Origin: Rhynchopus sp. YZ270_cl-10
Lineage: Eukaryota > Euglenozoa > Diplonemea > Diplonemida > Diplonemidae
Direction: 5' to 3'
DNA length: 64,000 nt
Assembly: GCA_964035575.1 (NCBI GenBank)
Contig: OZ037837.1
Coordinates: 744,001-808,000, forward strand
In this document: one piece after another, positions 51,587 through 61,956 of the stretch
Layout of the letters: every line of letters begins with the position of its first letter
How positions within the stretch are numbered: position 1 is the first letter of the stretch
Program-made: the position numbers and the translations under genes
Notes under the pieces: model-generated
The model's input: the letters and a program-made list of their open reading frames with translations, nothing else
Told to the model about the DNA's origin: nothing
Databases searched by the model: none

Positions 51587-51859
51587 AACAAGACCTCTTT
51601 TGGATATAGACGCAGAAGAGAAAGGGTGGGGATGTGTAATCAGCTGCCTATTCAGGTGTGTGGTGTGGCGTGTATGGTGTGCGGGGATATATATCTGATT
51701 GAGCATGAAGAGGGAAAGGTGCCACCGCAAAAGTAATTGACAAACATTTTTAGAGAAAATCGCGATAACACAGAGGGCACAGTTAACCCCCTAGGTCTGA
51801 CGTTTAAGAATGCTCCAATAAATGGGTAAAGATGATCCCAAGCTGAATGCACCTCGAAC

Positions 51860-52380
51860 AGAAGAATCCTGTAAAAGAAGCGAAAATTATTGTTCTGCCA
51901 GTCGACTTCTCGCATGCGTGTGTGTCCACGTGGACGCAGTTGGAGTTGGAGGCAATGCAGACCTTGGCGAAGTCTCGTGTCAGGACGGCGTTTCGCATCG
52001 ACCTTCTGCCCCAATCCATGAACCCCTCATAGCAATATGAGTACGAACTCAGCTCCAAAATGGAGCAGCTTGAGCTGGCGCTGAATACCGTGGGGACACC
52101 CCCCATCTGAGTTTGCCCTCGAGATGACGCACCGTCTGGTCGTGGTGATGACTGCGTCCTCTAGCTTGGGTACGTACGGATGGAGACCCGGCGTAAGTAC
52201 CTGAACGCTGCGAGATCGTACAAAGCCGAAAGGTTTCCCACAATCCTATTGCAACGTACACAACACCTTCAAGAAAGGGGCTCTTTCATTTGAAACATAA
52301 ATGGCAGTTATTGGTGCAGGCACACCTCCGGCTACGAGAACCGGACCAAAGCACAAAAACAATAAATGAAAACCATAAAT
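51860..52380 (+). pseudogene. Plus-strand gene relic, copy 1
   Basis: Frames reading LPVDFSHACVSTWTQLELEA, SSKMEQLELALNTVG and METRRKYLNAARSYKAERFP recur in diverged form at 56840-57242. The reading frame shifts within and between copies. It is probably a broken gene of unknown function, duplicated with its neighbours; it could also be a non-coding repeat. Confidence 0.35.
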
Positions 52381-52449
52381 GACGCATTTCAACAAGAGCG
52401 AGCCTCGTCAGATATGACTGGTGGAGGAAAACTAAAAGACGCTGTCACA

Positions 52450-52670
52450 AATGAAAAAATTGAAACCGCACTCCTAGAAGGACCTACTTTTCCTTTTAAT
52501 GTTTTTCCACCACCCCCGCAAACAATAAAGCAATAAAGATAATAAAGACAAAAGGGAGAGGTCGTGGTGAAACGCACACACCTCGACCTGTCGGTGAAAT
52601 GTGGCTCTACTCCAACCCACCTCAGATTAGAAAAAGGAAGGGAGTTGGGGTACGGTGTTCAATTTCCTTT
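52450..52670 (-). repeat. Dispersed repeat M, inverted copy
   Basis: Inverse of the 3071 copy: ATTGAAACCGCACTCCTA to GGTACGGTGTTCAATTTCC. Includes CACACACCTCGACCTGTCGG. Confidence 0.65.
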
Positions 52671-52699
52671 CAGCATTGCGTGTAATCATAAAAAGACAA

Positions 52700-52936
52700 A
52701 GTATGCAAAAACCCCGCGGTAAACAGGTAAAGGTATAAAAGGTCAGGGCAAGTATGTGGCAGAAGAACAAGAAACAAGCGAGTATGCTGTCGCAGTCTGC
52801 AGCACTGCAGTTCATGCTGGTCGCAAAATATAAGTCAAAAATAAAGTTAATAAGATGCACTGAGCCGCACGTGCCCAGACACCTAGCAAAACAGTGACGT
52901 TGGCTGTGAGAAGGCTGTATCACCCACAAAATGCTT
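52700..52936 (+). repeat. Repeat D, copy 2 (left part)
   Basis: Matches 58313-58550. The rest of D resumes at 54021-54205 after element E. About 200 bp of D present in the other copies is missing at the junction. Confidence 0.65.
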
Positions 52937-52937
52937 T

Positions 52938-54020
52938 GGGTGTTCCGGGGTATGGAATTTGGCAATCTTCATTTCAATTCACAACTCTTCACGACTTTTC
53001 ACAAAAAAGTGTGTAGAGTTGTGACGTGGCGAGGTCTGGGTGCCTGGGCACCAGGTAGGTACAAGGCACCTTGCGGACCTTGTTTGGCAACACAGGAGGT
53101 TCTGTGTGCAAAAAAGTGCCTAAAACGGTGTGGCTGACCCGACGATTTGGGCCCTTTCGGGCCACATGTTTTAGGTGTTTTCAACTTTTTGATCGGTTTG
53201 CATTTTTGAGATCCGCCCGTGCAGTGGTGGGGTCGATGTTGAAAATTGGACAATTTTATGACCACTTAAATTTTGGAAAATATGAGCCCGGTCACTTATA
53301 GGCGGGGCCCATTTTCGGATAAAATTGTCCCCAAAATCCGGTTTGGCTTCAGCACTAAACGAGGAGCCGTCAAGCTCTCGAAACTATGAGGAGGGCCCTG
53401 AAGGCTCCCGACGCAGGAGTTGACAGGTCTTGTGGGTGGGCCTTGGGAGCGTTGAAACCTTCTTTCTCCTCTGCCAAAAAACTGGCGACAGCAGCAAGGG
53501 ATCACCCACGTTTCGAAGCGGGTGTCGTCGTACCTAGTATAGTCTCCCGTTTTGACCCCAGCTCAAAGCAAGCAAAACAGGTCACCCCCTCGCAAAAATG
53601 GCACCAAAACTTTTCGCTAATTTTTAGCTGCGCCGCAGGCGCACGGTACGCTACTTACTTATGAGTTGCGAACATGTTGAAAAAAAAAGACAACAAACGA
53701 ACTCGCCGCGGACTTCCGTCATCGTCCTCCGCACAAGGGGTGGGGTGGTACGGTCAACTTGACCCACGAACAGCTAGCCCTCTGCACAGCACACTTGACC
53801 AGTCCTGCAAAAAACCTTGGAAAAAAAGCGCCCCTTTTTATCCAATTCACAACTCTTCACAACTGTACACACCATCTGTGTTTTTTCATCCAAATTTTCA
53901 TTTCAATTCACAACTCTTCACAACTTTTCACAACTCTTCACATAAAAATGGCGAATACTATGTTGTGAAAAGTTGTGAAAACTTGTGAAGATTGCCAACA
54001 TTCCATACCCCGGAACACCC
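52938..54020. mobile_element. Element E (1083 bp) with 21-bp inverted ends
   Basis: GGGTGTTCCGGGGTATGGAA on the left and its exact inverse on the right, continued by TTGGCAATCTTCA. Subterminal TTCACAACTCTTCACAAC repeats. It contains module 2 (53201-53300) and, inverted, module 1 core (53627-53655). No clear target duplication; insertion was accompanied or followed by loss of host repeat D sequence. No transposase. Confidence 0.7.
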
Positions 54021-54205
54021 CATAAGAAGTAAGGTTTTGGTGAACCTGCAAGGCGGGTAGAAAAGCATCACTGTGTTTCAAGACTCTGTGGTGCCTCTAC
54101 CATACGTTAGTGGAGGGTTAAATGCAATACCCTTAAGGTGCAGACAGGGGTGAATAAGAGGGCTCTTGCATTTGGGGATCTTAGGGGATTGTACTTAACC
54201 TAAAA
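54021..54205 (+). repeat. Repeat D, copy 2 (right part)
   Basis: ATAAGAAGTAAGGTTTTGGT to TTAGGGGATTGTACTTAACC, as in 42280-42456 and 58755-58940. Confidence 0.65.
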
Positions 54206-54292
54206 TGTAACAAGAAAAAGTTAACGCAAAGCAAAAAGAAAAGGCTGTTATGCACCCAAAGCTTTTATTCACTTCCTCTTGCACGCTTGGAA

Positions 54293-54505
54293 CAACATTG
54301 AAATCACACTCCTACTTTTCCTTTTTGTTGTTTCCCTACCCCCGCAAACAATGAAGCAATAAAAACTATAAAGACAAAAAGGGAGAGGTTGTGGTGAGAC
54401 GCACACACCTCGACCTGTCGGTGAAGTGTGGCTCTACTCCAACCCGCCCCAGAATAGAAAAAAAGGAAGGGAGTTGGGGTACGGTGTGCAATTTCCTTCC
54501 AGTAT
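54293..54505 (-). repeat. Dispersed repeat M, inverted copy
   Basis: Starts ACATTGAAATCACACTCC and ends GTACGGTGTGCAATTTCC. Its uninterrupted ACTATAAAGACAAAAAGGG is the empty-site comparator for Harbinger-like element B. Confidence 0.65.
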
Positions 54506-54927
54506 TGCATGTAATCATAAAATGATAAAGAGGTGGAGCACAAAAGGGGGAAAGGGGAAACGGTAAGACTCATGACAAAGAACGCGTGTTTCATTTCCAC
54601 ACGTGTTGCATACTCGTACAAAATTGAAAACCAATTTAGTGGACACACTTCTGATCCTAAGAAGGACCCCACCCTCACCTTCCCTCACCCAAACCCCAAA
54701 GAAATGCTTTGTTGTTCACAACACCCAGCCAACCCTCTCAAATCCTCCCAATTGTTTCGTATGACTCATCCCAACAAACCCCACCTCACTCTGTCACCAC
54801 CTCCCAAAAATAATAACGAAGCACACCTCAGCACAGTGCAGAGCAGCCGTCGTGCAGCTCACCACACAGTGCGAGGGGTGAAGATGCACAACTACAACTG
54901 CTGCAAAAGTGAACGATATCTTGCTTC

Positions 54928-56580
54928 TCACTGGCGTAAGTGTTGTGGTAGCTTGTTGAGTACAGCATTGCTGCACTTTTCCTTTCCATGCAAGGTCTTC
55001 AATGATGTGCACCCGTGGAGTAAGTAGTCCCCCATATAGGTGACAGAGTGTAATACAGTAAAGTCAACTGTGGACAAGGATGTGCACCCGCTGAGGAAGT
55101 GCAGCCCAATCGAAGTGACAGCTTGTAATCCACTCAGGTCAACTGTTGACAATGATGTGCACCCATGGAGGAACAAATTTCCAATCGTGGTGACAGCTTG
55201 TAATCCACTCAAGTCGACTTTGGTCAAAGCAGTGCAGTTACGAAGGACCTGGTTCCCAATCGCAGTCACAGCAGACGCATGACTGATAGCAATGCACGTC
55301 ACTGCAGAACTCATGAAGAAGTTGTTTGGAATCGCAGTCGCAACTTGTGTCTGCAGGAGCAAGCAAGCCACCTTCGGATCAGTCACCTGCTCCAACCTTT
55401 CTGATGTAAGTGTTGTCTCACCCAACGCACGAAGTGCTGCAATGGCATCCTGCTTCCTCCTCTGTGTGTTGGTCTGCGTTACAACAACCCTGTGACCCCT
55501 CAGCTGCACCACGTCCTCTCCTTCTGCAATCACTTCATCTCTGAAAGTCATGTCGAAGCAGCCTTCACGCAACCCCACTGCAGACGCCACCTTCCGAAGC
55601 AAGTCCCTGCCCGTGTCAGCCACACTCACCTCAATCTCGTGTTCCGCTCCATCCAACCCCTGCACAAGTACAGGCACAACAAGCGCAGACATCTGGGTAA
55701 GGGCGTCGTGCACGTTCGAAACAGGCAGATTCAGGGAAAACGTTGCGTGTGGGTCTGCAGCACCCACAAGGCGGTGGCGGTCTCCACTCGGTGCCATGCT
55801 GATCATGCTGTTGATGCTCCGCACAACGGCCTGCGACTCTGTGACCGCACGCAGCACCTGGTCGTCCCCAAGCTGGCACACCGCCTCACACTCAGCAATC
55901 ATGTGTCCTGTCTTCGCAACAAACGTCTTCAGCGCACACACCTCCCCTTCTCGACTGAGTGCCTGTGTGAGGAATCTCCGTACCAACTCCTCCTCACACA
56001 CGACTTCGTTGCGCGACACATCCTCACGCATCACGAGGTGCTCGACGTGTGTCTGCAGGAGAAAGTCTTTGTACCTGTCCTCAGTGGGTGGGAGTGCCTC
56101 AAGCACACGGCACTTCTCCTCTGCAGCAGTCTGCTGTGCTGCCAGGTCTGCCACGTGCGAGTGGAGGGTGTTGCACTGGCGTTTCATGTAGTCCGTGATG
56201 TCAACTGTCTTGTGTCCCGCATGTGTGTCGCACTTGTCACAACGCATGCAGATCAACGCGTCTCCACACGCAGGGTCTTCACAGACAAGGCACAGCTCTT
56301 GGCCTGGGTGATGTGCACACTTCGACGACGTCCCGTACACAGTCACAGAAGCGCGATGTGCCTCACGGTCATGTGGCCTTGCATGGCAAGCGTCATAGCA
56401 CGCAGGTGTGTCGCAGAAGAACAGCTCCACGCACATCCCGCACTGCAGCTGTGCAGGCTTGTCACAGTTCTCACAGCTCGGCATCTGTGGTGCGGTGGGC
56501 TGCGTGTCAGACACCATGTTGTGTGTTTCGAAGAGGTGGGAGGGTGCAGGGGTGTCTGGAAGGGGTTGGGTGGGTGGCAT
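54928..56580 (-). CDS. B-box / ubiquitin-like / BspA-type LRR protein, paralogue 2
   Basis: 550 aa, start at MPPTQPLPDTPAPSHLFE by alignment with paralogue 1; the frame is open 95 codons upstream, but that part is not conserved. The two B-boxes (CENCDKPAQLQCGMC..; CAHHPGQELCLVC..CMRCDKCDTHAGH), helical middle and ubiquitin-like domain are all intact. It has four BspA-type LRRs, against six in paralogue 1, and a tail ending CSNAVLNKLPQHLRQ. Most differences outside the LRR region are single residues. The duplication carries both flanks, so the gene probably has its own promoter context. Product is presumed cytosolic. Confidence 0.82.
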   Translation of the reverse strand: MPPTQPLPDTPAPSHLFETHNMVSDTQPTAPQMPSCENCDKPAQLQCGMCVELFFCDTPACYDACHARPHDREAHRASVTVYGTSSKCAHHPGQELCLVCEDPACGDALICMRCDKCDTHAGHKTVDITDYMKRQCNTLHSHVADLAAQQTAAEEKCRVLEALPPTEDRYKDFLLQTHVEHLVMREDVSRNEVVCEEELVRRFLTQALSREGEVCALKTFVAKTGHMIAECEAVCQLGDDQVLRAVTESQAVVRSINSMISMAPSGDRHRLVGAADPHATFSLNLPVSNVHDALTQMSALVVPVLVQGLDGAEHEIEVSVADTGRDLLRKVASAVGLREGCFDMTFRDEVIAEGEDVVQLRGHRVVVTQTNTQRRKQDAIAALRALGETTLTSERLEQVTDPKVACLLLQTQVATAIPNNFFMSSAVTCIAISHASAVTAIGNQVLRNCTALTKVDLSGLQAVTTIGNLFLHGCTSLSTVDLSGLQAVTSIGLHFLSGCTSLSTVDFTVLHSVTYMGDYLLHGCTSLKTLHGKEKCSNAVLNKLPQHLRQ

Positions 56581-56839
56581 GGGATGGAACCAGAGTGTGC
56601 GTTCAAGACTGCAGCACACAGGAAAGGTGAGTGAGAGGCTGGTAATCGTTGTCAAGCTTCTGCACCACTCATCACCACAGAAGTGACAGCGTTCTTTGTG
56701 CCCCCTCTTCCCTCCCTCCCCTGTCTCCTCACGCAGCACCACCACAACCACCAGCACGAGGAGGAGTCCGAGGACTCGGAGGAGGATGGCACACTTGGAG
56801 CTGTGCCCGACACGAGCAGCAAGCCGGGACTTCCGCAGC

Positions 56840-57242
56840 TGTTGTCGGTGCCTTCGGGAACGCATGTGTGGATTGCCACCTCCTCGACGAGATCAAGGGA
56901 CTGCGAGGCGAGGTGGCCGGACTGAAGAGACAGGTCGTTACCGTTCTGCCAGTCGACTTCTCATATGTGTGTGTATCCACGTGGACGCAGTTGTGGTGAT
57001 GAGTGACGCAATGCGTCCTCTAGCTTGGGTACGTACGGATGGAGACCCGGCGTAAGTACCTGAACGCTGCAAAATCGTGCAAAGCCGAAAGGTTTCCCAC
57101 AACCCTATTACGACGTACACAACACCTTCAAAAAAAGGGGCTCTTTCATTTGAAACATAAATGGCAGTTATTGGTGCAGGCACACCTCCGGCTACGAGAA
57201 CCGGATCAAAGCACAAAAACAATAAATGAAAACCATAAATGA
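56840..57242 (+). pseudogene. Plus-strand gene relic, copy 2
   Basis: Contains LDEIKGLRGEVAGLKRQVV and VLPVDFSYVCVSTWTQL in one frame and METRRKYLNAAKSCKAERFP in another. Compared with copy 1 at 51860-52380 the middle part is missing. Function unknown; low confidence that it ever was a gene. Confidence 0.35.
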
Positions 57243-57311
57243 CGCATTTCAACAAGAACGAGCCTCGTCAGATATGACTGGTGGAGGAAAACTAAAAGAC
57301 GGTTCAAGAAA

Positions 57312-57490
57312 AGGAAACATTCAAACCGCACTCACCTCCGCAAACAATAAAGCAATAAAAACAATAAAGACAAAAGGGAGAGGTTGTGGTGAAACGCACA
57401 CACCTCGACCTGTCGGTGAAGTGTGGCTCCACTCCAACCCACCTCAGAATAGTAAAAGGAAGGGAGTTGGGGTACGGTGTTCAATTTGCT
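57312..57490 (-). repeat. Dispersed repeat M, inverted copy
   Basis: Slightly shortened left end, otherwise the usual centre and the GGGGTACGGTGTTCAATT end. It leads directly into element K copy 4. Confidence 0.6.
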
Positions 57491-57517
57491 TCCAGCATTG
57501 CGTGTACTCATGAAAAA

Positions 57518-57939
57518 ACAAGTAATTGCTATCGGAAAAAAAACGGCGTGTGCTGTGGAACTCCACCCTGTAGAAGTAACCTACAACACACCCAGCACTC
57601 TGCTCTTCTGCAGGTATGATAACGCTCTTCGTACGCTGCCAGACCCACTGGGACGCCTGCATCTGAAATGTTCAAGAAGGGTCTTCATCCAGCACCATCT
57701 GATCGATAGCGTTGTTGGACGTAGTCTCGGCAGGTTCGGCGTGTTCCAGCTCGTAGTTGTCCACAGGGTCCCACGCAGTGTCGTCGTCGTTGGAGCAGTG
57801 CGGAAGAAAGCACAGAATGCACAGACTACAACACATCGATCACACCAGGCACATCAGCACCTCCAGCAAATCGCCAGGATGCTACGGTGGTTTCGAAAAT
57901 CGCGCGGTGTTTTCCACAGCACACTTAGCAATTACTTGT
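57518..57939 (+). mobile_element. Element K, copy 4
   Basis: The most diverged K; the right inverted arm is shortened. Ends ACAAGTAATTGCTA / TAGCAATTACTTGT are kept. Confidence 0.65.
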
Positions 57940-57960
57940 CCTTGTTGGTACTGTTGTTTT

Positions 57961-58307
57961 CAACCACCTTCCTTCAACCCTTGTAGGGATCAGTTGTAAT
58001 TTTTTTTTTCGCGAAAACATGAAATTATACATTTCAAGAGAACAAATTAAAAAGGGTCCTTCTTTGCATTTTTGGGCTCCGCCCGTGCAGTGGTGGGGTC
58101 AATCTCGAAAATTGGACAATTTTTTGGCCACTTAAATTTTGAGAAATATGAGCCCGGTTGCTTATACGTGGGCCCATTTTCAGCTAAAATTTTCCTCAAA
58201 ATCTGGTTTTGTAAAATTGACCCTTTCCCCCCCCCACATCGATTTCAATACTATACCTTACTTCACCTACGGTTGCCCTTACAGGGGGGGTGAAGGAAGG
58301 TAAGTTG
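57961..58307 (-). mobile_element. Element C, copy 4 (single unit)
   Basis: 347 bp with both ends intact, beside K copy 4. Its right flank (AAGTATGCAAAAACCCCGC) is the start of repeat D copy 3. Confidence 0.65.
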
Positions 58308-58312
58308 AAAAC

Positions 58313-58940
58313 GAAGTATGCAAAAACCCCGCGGTAAACAGGTAAAGGTATAAAAGGTCAGGGCAAGTATGTGGCAGAAGAACAAGAAACAAGCGAGTAT
58401 GCTGTCGCAGTCTGCAGCACTGCAGTTCATGCTGGTCGCAAAATATAAATCAAAAATAAAGTTAATAAGATGCACTGAGCCGCACGTGCTCAGACACCTA
58501 GCAAAACAGTGACGTTGGCTGTGAGAAGGCTATATCACACACAAAATGCTTCAGATGCGCTGCCTGAACAACAATAACAATAACAACAACAAAAGCAAAT
58601 GCTGGGAATGGGAAGGGGTGGCAATAATGCAACTGACAACCTTTCCCTTCAGAGAGACAACACCCCACGCTACTGAAACACACACCCACGGGAGGGGGTG
58701 GATCCCGCACCCTTGTGGCATGGCTCTTTATTGGGTGTCGTCACAGATGTGAAACATAAGAAGTAAGGTTTTGGTGAACCTGCAAGGCGGGTAGAAAAGC
58801 ATCACTGTGTTTCAAGACTCTGTGGTGCCTCTACCATACGTTAGTGGAGGGTTAAATGCAATACCCTTAAGGTGCAGACAGGGGTGAATAAGAGGGCTCT
58901 TGCATTTGGGGATCTTAGGGGATTGTACTTAACCTAAAAT
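58313..58940 (+). repeat. Repeat D, copy 3 (complete)
   Basis: Uninterrupted reference copy, from AAGTATGCAAAAACCCCGCG to GGGGATTGTACTTAACC. Confidence 0.65.
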
Positions 58941-59818
58941 GTAACAAAAAACAGCCTACAAGAGTAGACGTAGACTGGCTCTGCCGCCACCTTTCAAAAA
59001 ATGCTCGAGAGACTCGTTACTCTTTGCTTGTTGCTCAAAAGGCGAAAAACGGGAAGACTTTATAGTCCCTGTTGTAAACCACACTGTTTTGTTCTTCCTT
59101 TTTCCTTTCAATATTTTTTATTCATTTGCTTTTTTGTTGTTTGGGAGACACGCCCCACGTGTCGGTTCTGTGGAAAAACATGACACAGAACCACATGTGT
59201 GTTGCCCCTTTTCATGTCTATCCATGGAAACTGTATCACAAGTGATAACGGAAGAAAAAGTTTAAACTGCGGAAGACGCAAAACAAACTCGCGAATGAAA
59301 AAAGAGTTTTTTCTGCGGAGTGTGTGGTAAGGGGGGGGGAGAATAAAACATTACAAAAAAACCTCCACTATCATTTCGCAAGCTTCATTATAAGTATACC
59401 ATTTTTGGTTTTCTCCTCACAGGAAAAATTAAGGTTGTTTGTTATTTTTAATAAATTGTTGGAGTAGTGTAGTTGCCTCGGTTGTGTTGCCACAGTTGTG
59501 CAATCTCCACTGTATCTTTTTTCTCGACTTGATAACGGTAAATACGCAGATTTACGGTTTGAATGTGTTTGCCTGAAGTACAGAAAATGTTGTGGAGCAC
59601 AGGGGGGAAAGAGAGGGGGAAGCAAGCGGGGAGGTGGATACGCCGAACGCGCGACTTTTCACGAGGGTCTCGAGCATTTTGTCAAATACTACGTGTTTAC
59701 TAAAAAACAAAAGAAGCACACCTCAGCACAGTGCAGAGCAGCCGTCGTGCAGCTGACCACACAGTGCGAGGGGTGAAGATGCACAACAACTGCTGCAAAG
59801 TGAACGTTTTCTTGTTTC
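58941..59818. other. Spacer before the broken B-box paralogue
   Basis: No gene. It contains a perfect GGTTCTGTG / CACAGAACC hairpin at about 59164-59192, repeat Y (59450-59513) and the AAGAAGCACACCTCAGC 3' flank of the B-box family from 59711. Confidence 0.5.
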
Positions 59819-61956
59819 TCACTGGCGTAAGTGTTGTGGTAGCTTGTTGAGTACAGCATTGCTGCACTTGTCCTTTCCGTGCAACGTGCTCAACGTTGTG
59901 CACCCGCTGAGGAAGTGCTGCCCGACGTCGGTGACAGCTTGGAATCCACTCAAATCAAGTGTCGACAAGGATTTGCACCCGCTGAGCAAGCACTGCCCAA
60001 TCGAGGTGACCGCTCGGAATCCACTCAAGTCAACTGTGGACAAAGATGTGCACCCACTGAGCAAGCACTGCCCAATGACAGTGACAGCTTGTAATCCACT
60101 CAAGTCAACTGTGGACAAGGATGTGCACCCGCAGAGGAACTGGTCCCCGATCGCGGTGACACCTTGCAATCCACTCAAGTCGACTTTGGTCAAAGAAGTA
60201 CAGGCACGAAGGAAGTCATTCCCAATCACAGTCACAGCAGATGCATGACTGAGATCAATGCACGTCACTGCAGTTCCTTTCAAGAACTTGTCTGGAATCG
60301 CAGTCACAACTTGTGCCTGCAGGAGCAAGCAAGCCACCTTCGGATCAGTCACCTGCTTCAACCTTGCTTCTATAAACGTTTTTAAAAATAGGATGGAACA
60401 CCCCGTTCCGAAGAGGAATGCAGCCACCCCGAAAAAGTGGGGGGTGTGTCGCCAGTCTGCGGTGAGAAACTCCTCCCTGAGTCAAAACTGCCGCTGGTTA
60501 GCGCTGGCTAAGGTTCCCTTTTCACCCGGTCACAATCGAGTCTCGCTCCGTCGGCGTTGACTGCACTGCAAAGCCCCTTGGTCCACCGTCGTAAAAAGAC
60601 ACCACAAAAAGCGTAGGTAGGTGGGGGACCGGCAGGTTACAGACAGAGGCAGTACGGAGCTAAGGTGTCGGCGGTCGCGGGTTGCCGTGGAGGCCTGCCC
60701 CCCGTGGAGGTCTTGGGATCTGGGGGTTTTGTGGAAGTAATCGGCTCAGAGTACCCTGCATTCCATGCACGACTCGAGCTCCTTGTGGTAGGATATTGGG
60801 GTCCCGGGAAGCACCCTTCGCCCCGAGGTCCCACCACCCCAGACAGTTTGTAGGTCTAAAAGCACAACGTACTTGTCCAGGACCTGGCCGCTCTTGGGTT
60901 CTCTCGAAAAAAAGATACTAATCCCGTACGCCCGTGCACCGCAAAAATGTGCTATGGGGGGCGGTCCGCCGTCGGGTGCTTCAACCTTGCTTCTGTAAGT
61001 TTTGTCTCACCCAACGCACGAAGTACTGCAATGGCAGCCTGCTTCCTCTTCTCTGTCTTGGTAAGCGTTACAACCTTGTGGGTAAGAGCATCGTGCACGT
61101 CCGAAACAGGCAGATTCAGGGAAAACGTTGCGTGTGGGTCTGCAGCACCCACAAGGCGGTGGCGGTCTCCACTCGCTGCTGCCATGCTGTTGATGCTCCG
61201 CACAACGGCCTGCGACTCTGTGACCGCACGCAGCACCTGGTCGTCCCCAAGCTGGCACACCGCCTTGCACCCAGCAATCATGTGTCCTGCCTTCGCAACA
61301 AACGTCTTCAGCGCACACACCTCCCCTTCACGACTGAGTGCCTGTGTGAGGAAGCTCCGTGCCACCTCCTCCTCACACACGACTTCGCTGCGCGACACAT
61401 CCTCACGCATCACAAGAATCCTGATGTCTGTCTGCAGGAGAAGGTCTTTGTACCTGTCCTCAGTGGGTGGGAGTGCCTCAAGCACACGGCACTCCTCCTT
61501 TGCAGCAGTCTGCTGTGTTGTCAGGTCTGCCACATTCGAGCAGAGGGTGTTGCGCTGGCGTTTCATGTAGTCCGTGATGTCAACTGTCTTGTGACCCGCA
61601 TGTTTGTCGCAAGCACAGCACATGCAGATCAACGCGTCTCCACACGCAGGGTCTTCACAGACGACGCACAGCTCTTGGCCTGGGTGATGTGCACACTTCG
61701 ACGACGTCCCGTACGCAGTCACAGAAGCGCGATGTGTCCCACGGTCATGTGGCCTTGGGTGGCAAGCGTCATAGCACGCAGGTGTGTCGCAGAAGAACAG
61801 ATCCACGCACATCCCGCACTGCAGCTGTGCAGGCACGCCACAGTTCTCACAGCTCGGCATCTGTGGTGCGGTGGGCTGCGTGTCAGACCCCATGTTGTGT
61901 GTTTCGAAGAGGTGGGAGGGTGCAGGGGTGTCTGGAAGGGGTTGGGTGGGTGGCAT
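59819..61956 (-). pseudogene. B-box / LRR protein, paralogue 3, broken by an insertion
   Basis: The N-terminal part runs from 61956 (MPPTQPLPDTP) to about 60995: two B-boxes and the helical middle. The ubiquitin-like domain (about 72 residues) is cleanly missing, ..VSDVHDALTHKVVTLTKTEK... The second B-box has lost residues (CMCCACDKHAGH instead of CMRCDKCDTHAGH). The coding sequence is then interrupted at ..LTEARLK by the 605-bp element 60372-60976 and resumes with five BspA-type LRRs to the stop at 59819. With its 18-bp target duplication the insertion adds 623 bp, which is not a multiple of three. The N-terminal half alone could still make a truncated B-box protein. Confidence 0.8.
60372..60976 (-). 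mobile_element. 605-bp retroposed element (SINE-like or truncated LINE)
   Basis: Flanked by an exact 18-bp target duplication TGCTTCAACCTTGCTTCT (60354-60371, 60977-60994). Read on the minus strand it ends CATCCTATTTTTAAAAACGT, the same roughly 50-base 3' tail as the LINE copy at 21055-21535. The remaining 550 bp differs from that LINE copy. No long frame and no obvious tRNA or 7SL head, so it may be a SINE using the LINE tail, or another LINE's 3' region. Confidence 0.8.

Noticed and set aside
55492-56634. 380-codon frame on the plus strand opposite a B-box/LRR gene, and similar ones at 36815-37584 and 60934-62067
   Set aside because: Antisense shadows of a GC-rich gene. The minus strand has the zinc-finger and LRR patterns, the plus strand has none.
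56581-56865. N-terminal extension of B-box/LRR paralogue 2 with a hydrophobic stretch
   Set aside because: The extension is not shared by paralogues 1 and 3, whose flanks differ there, and the conserved start MPPTQPLPDTP follows a conserved CTGCAG. It is read-through of the 5' flank.
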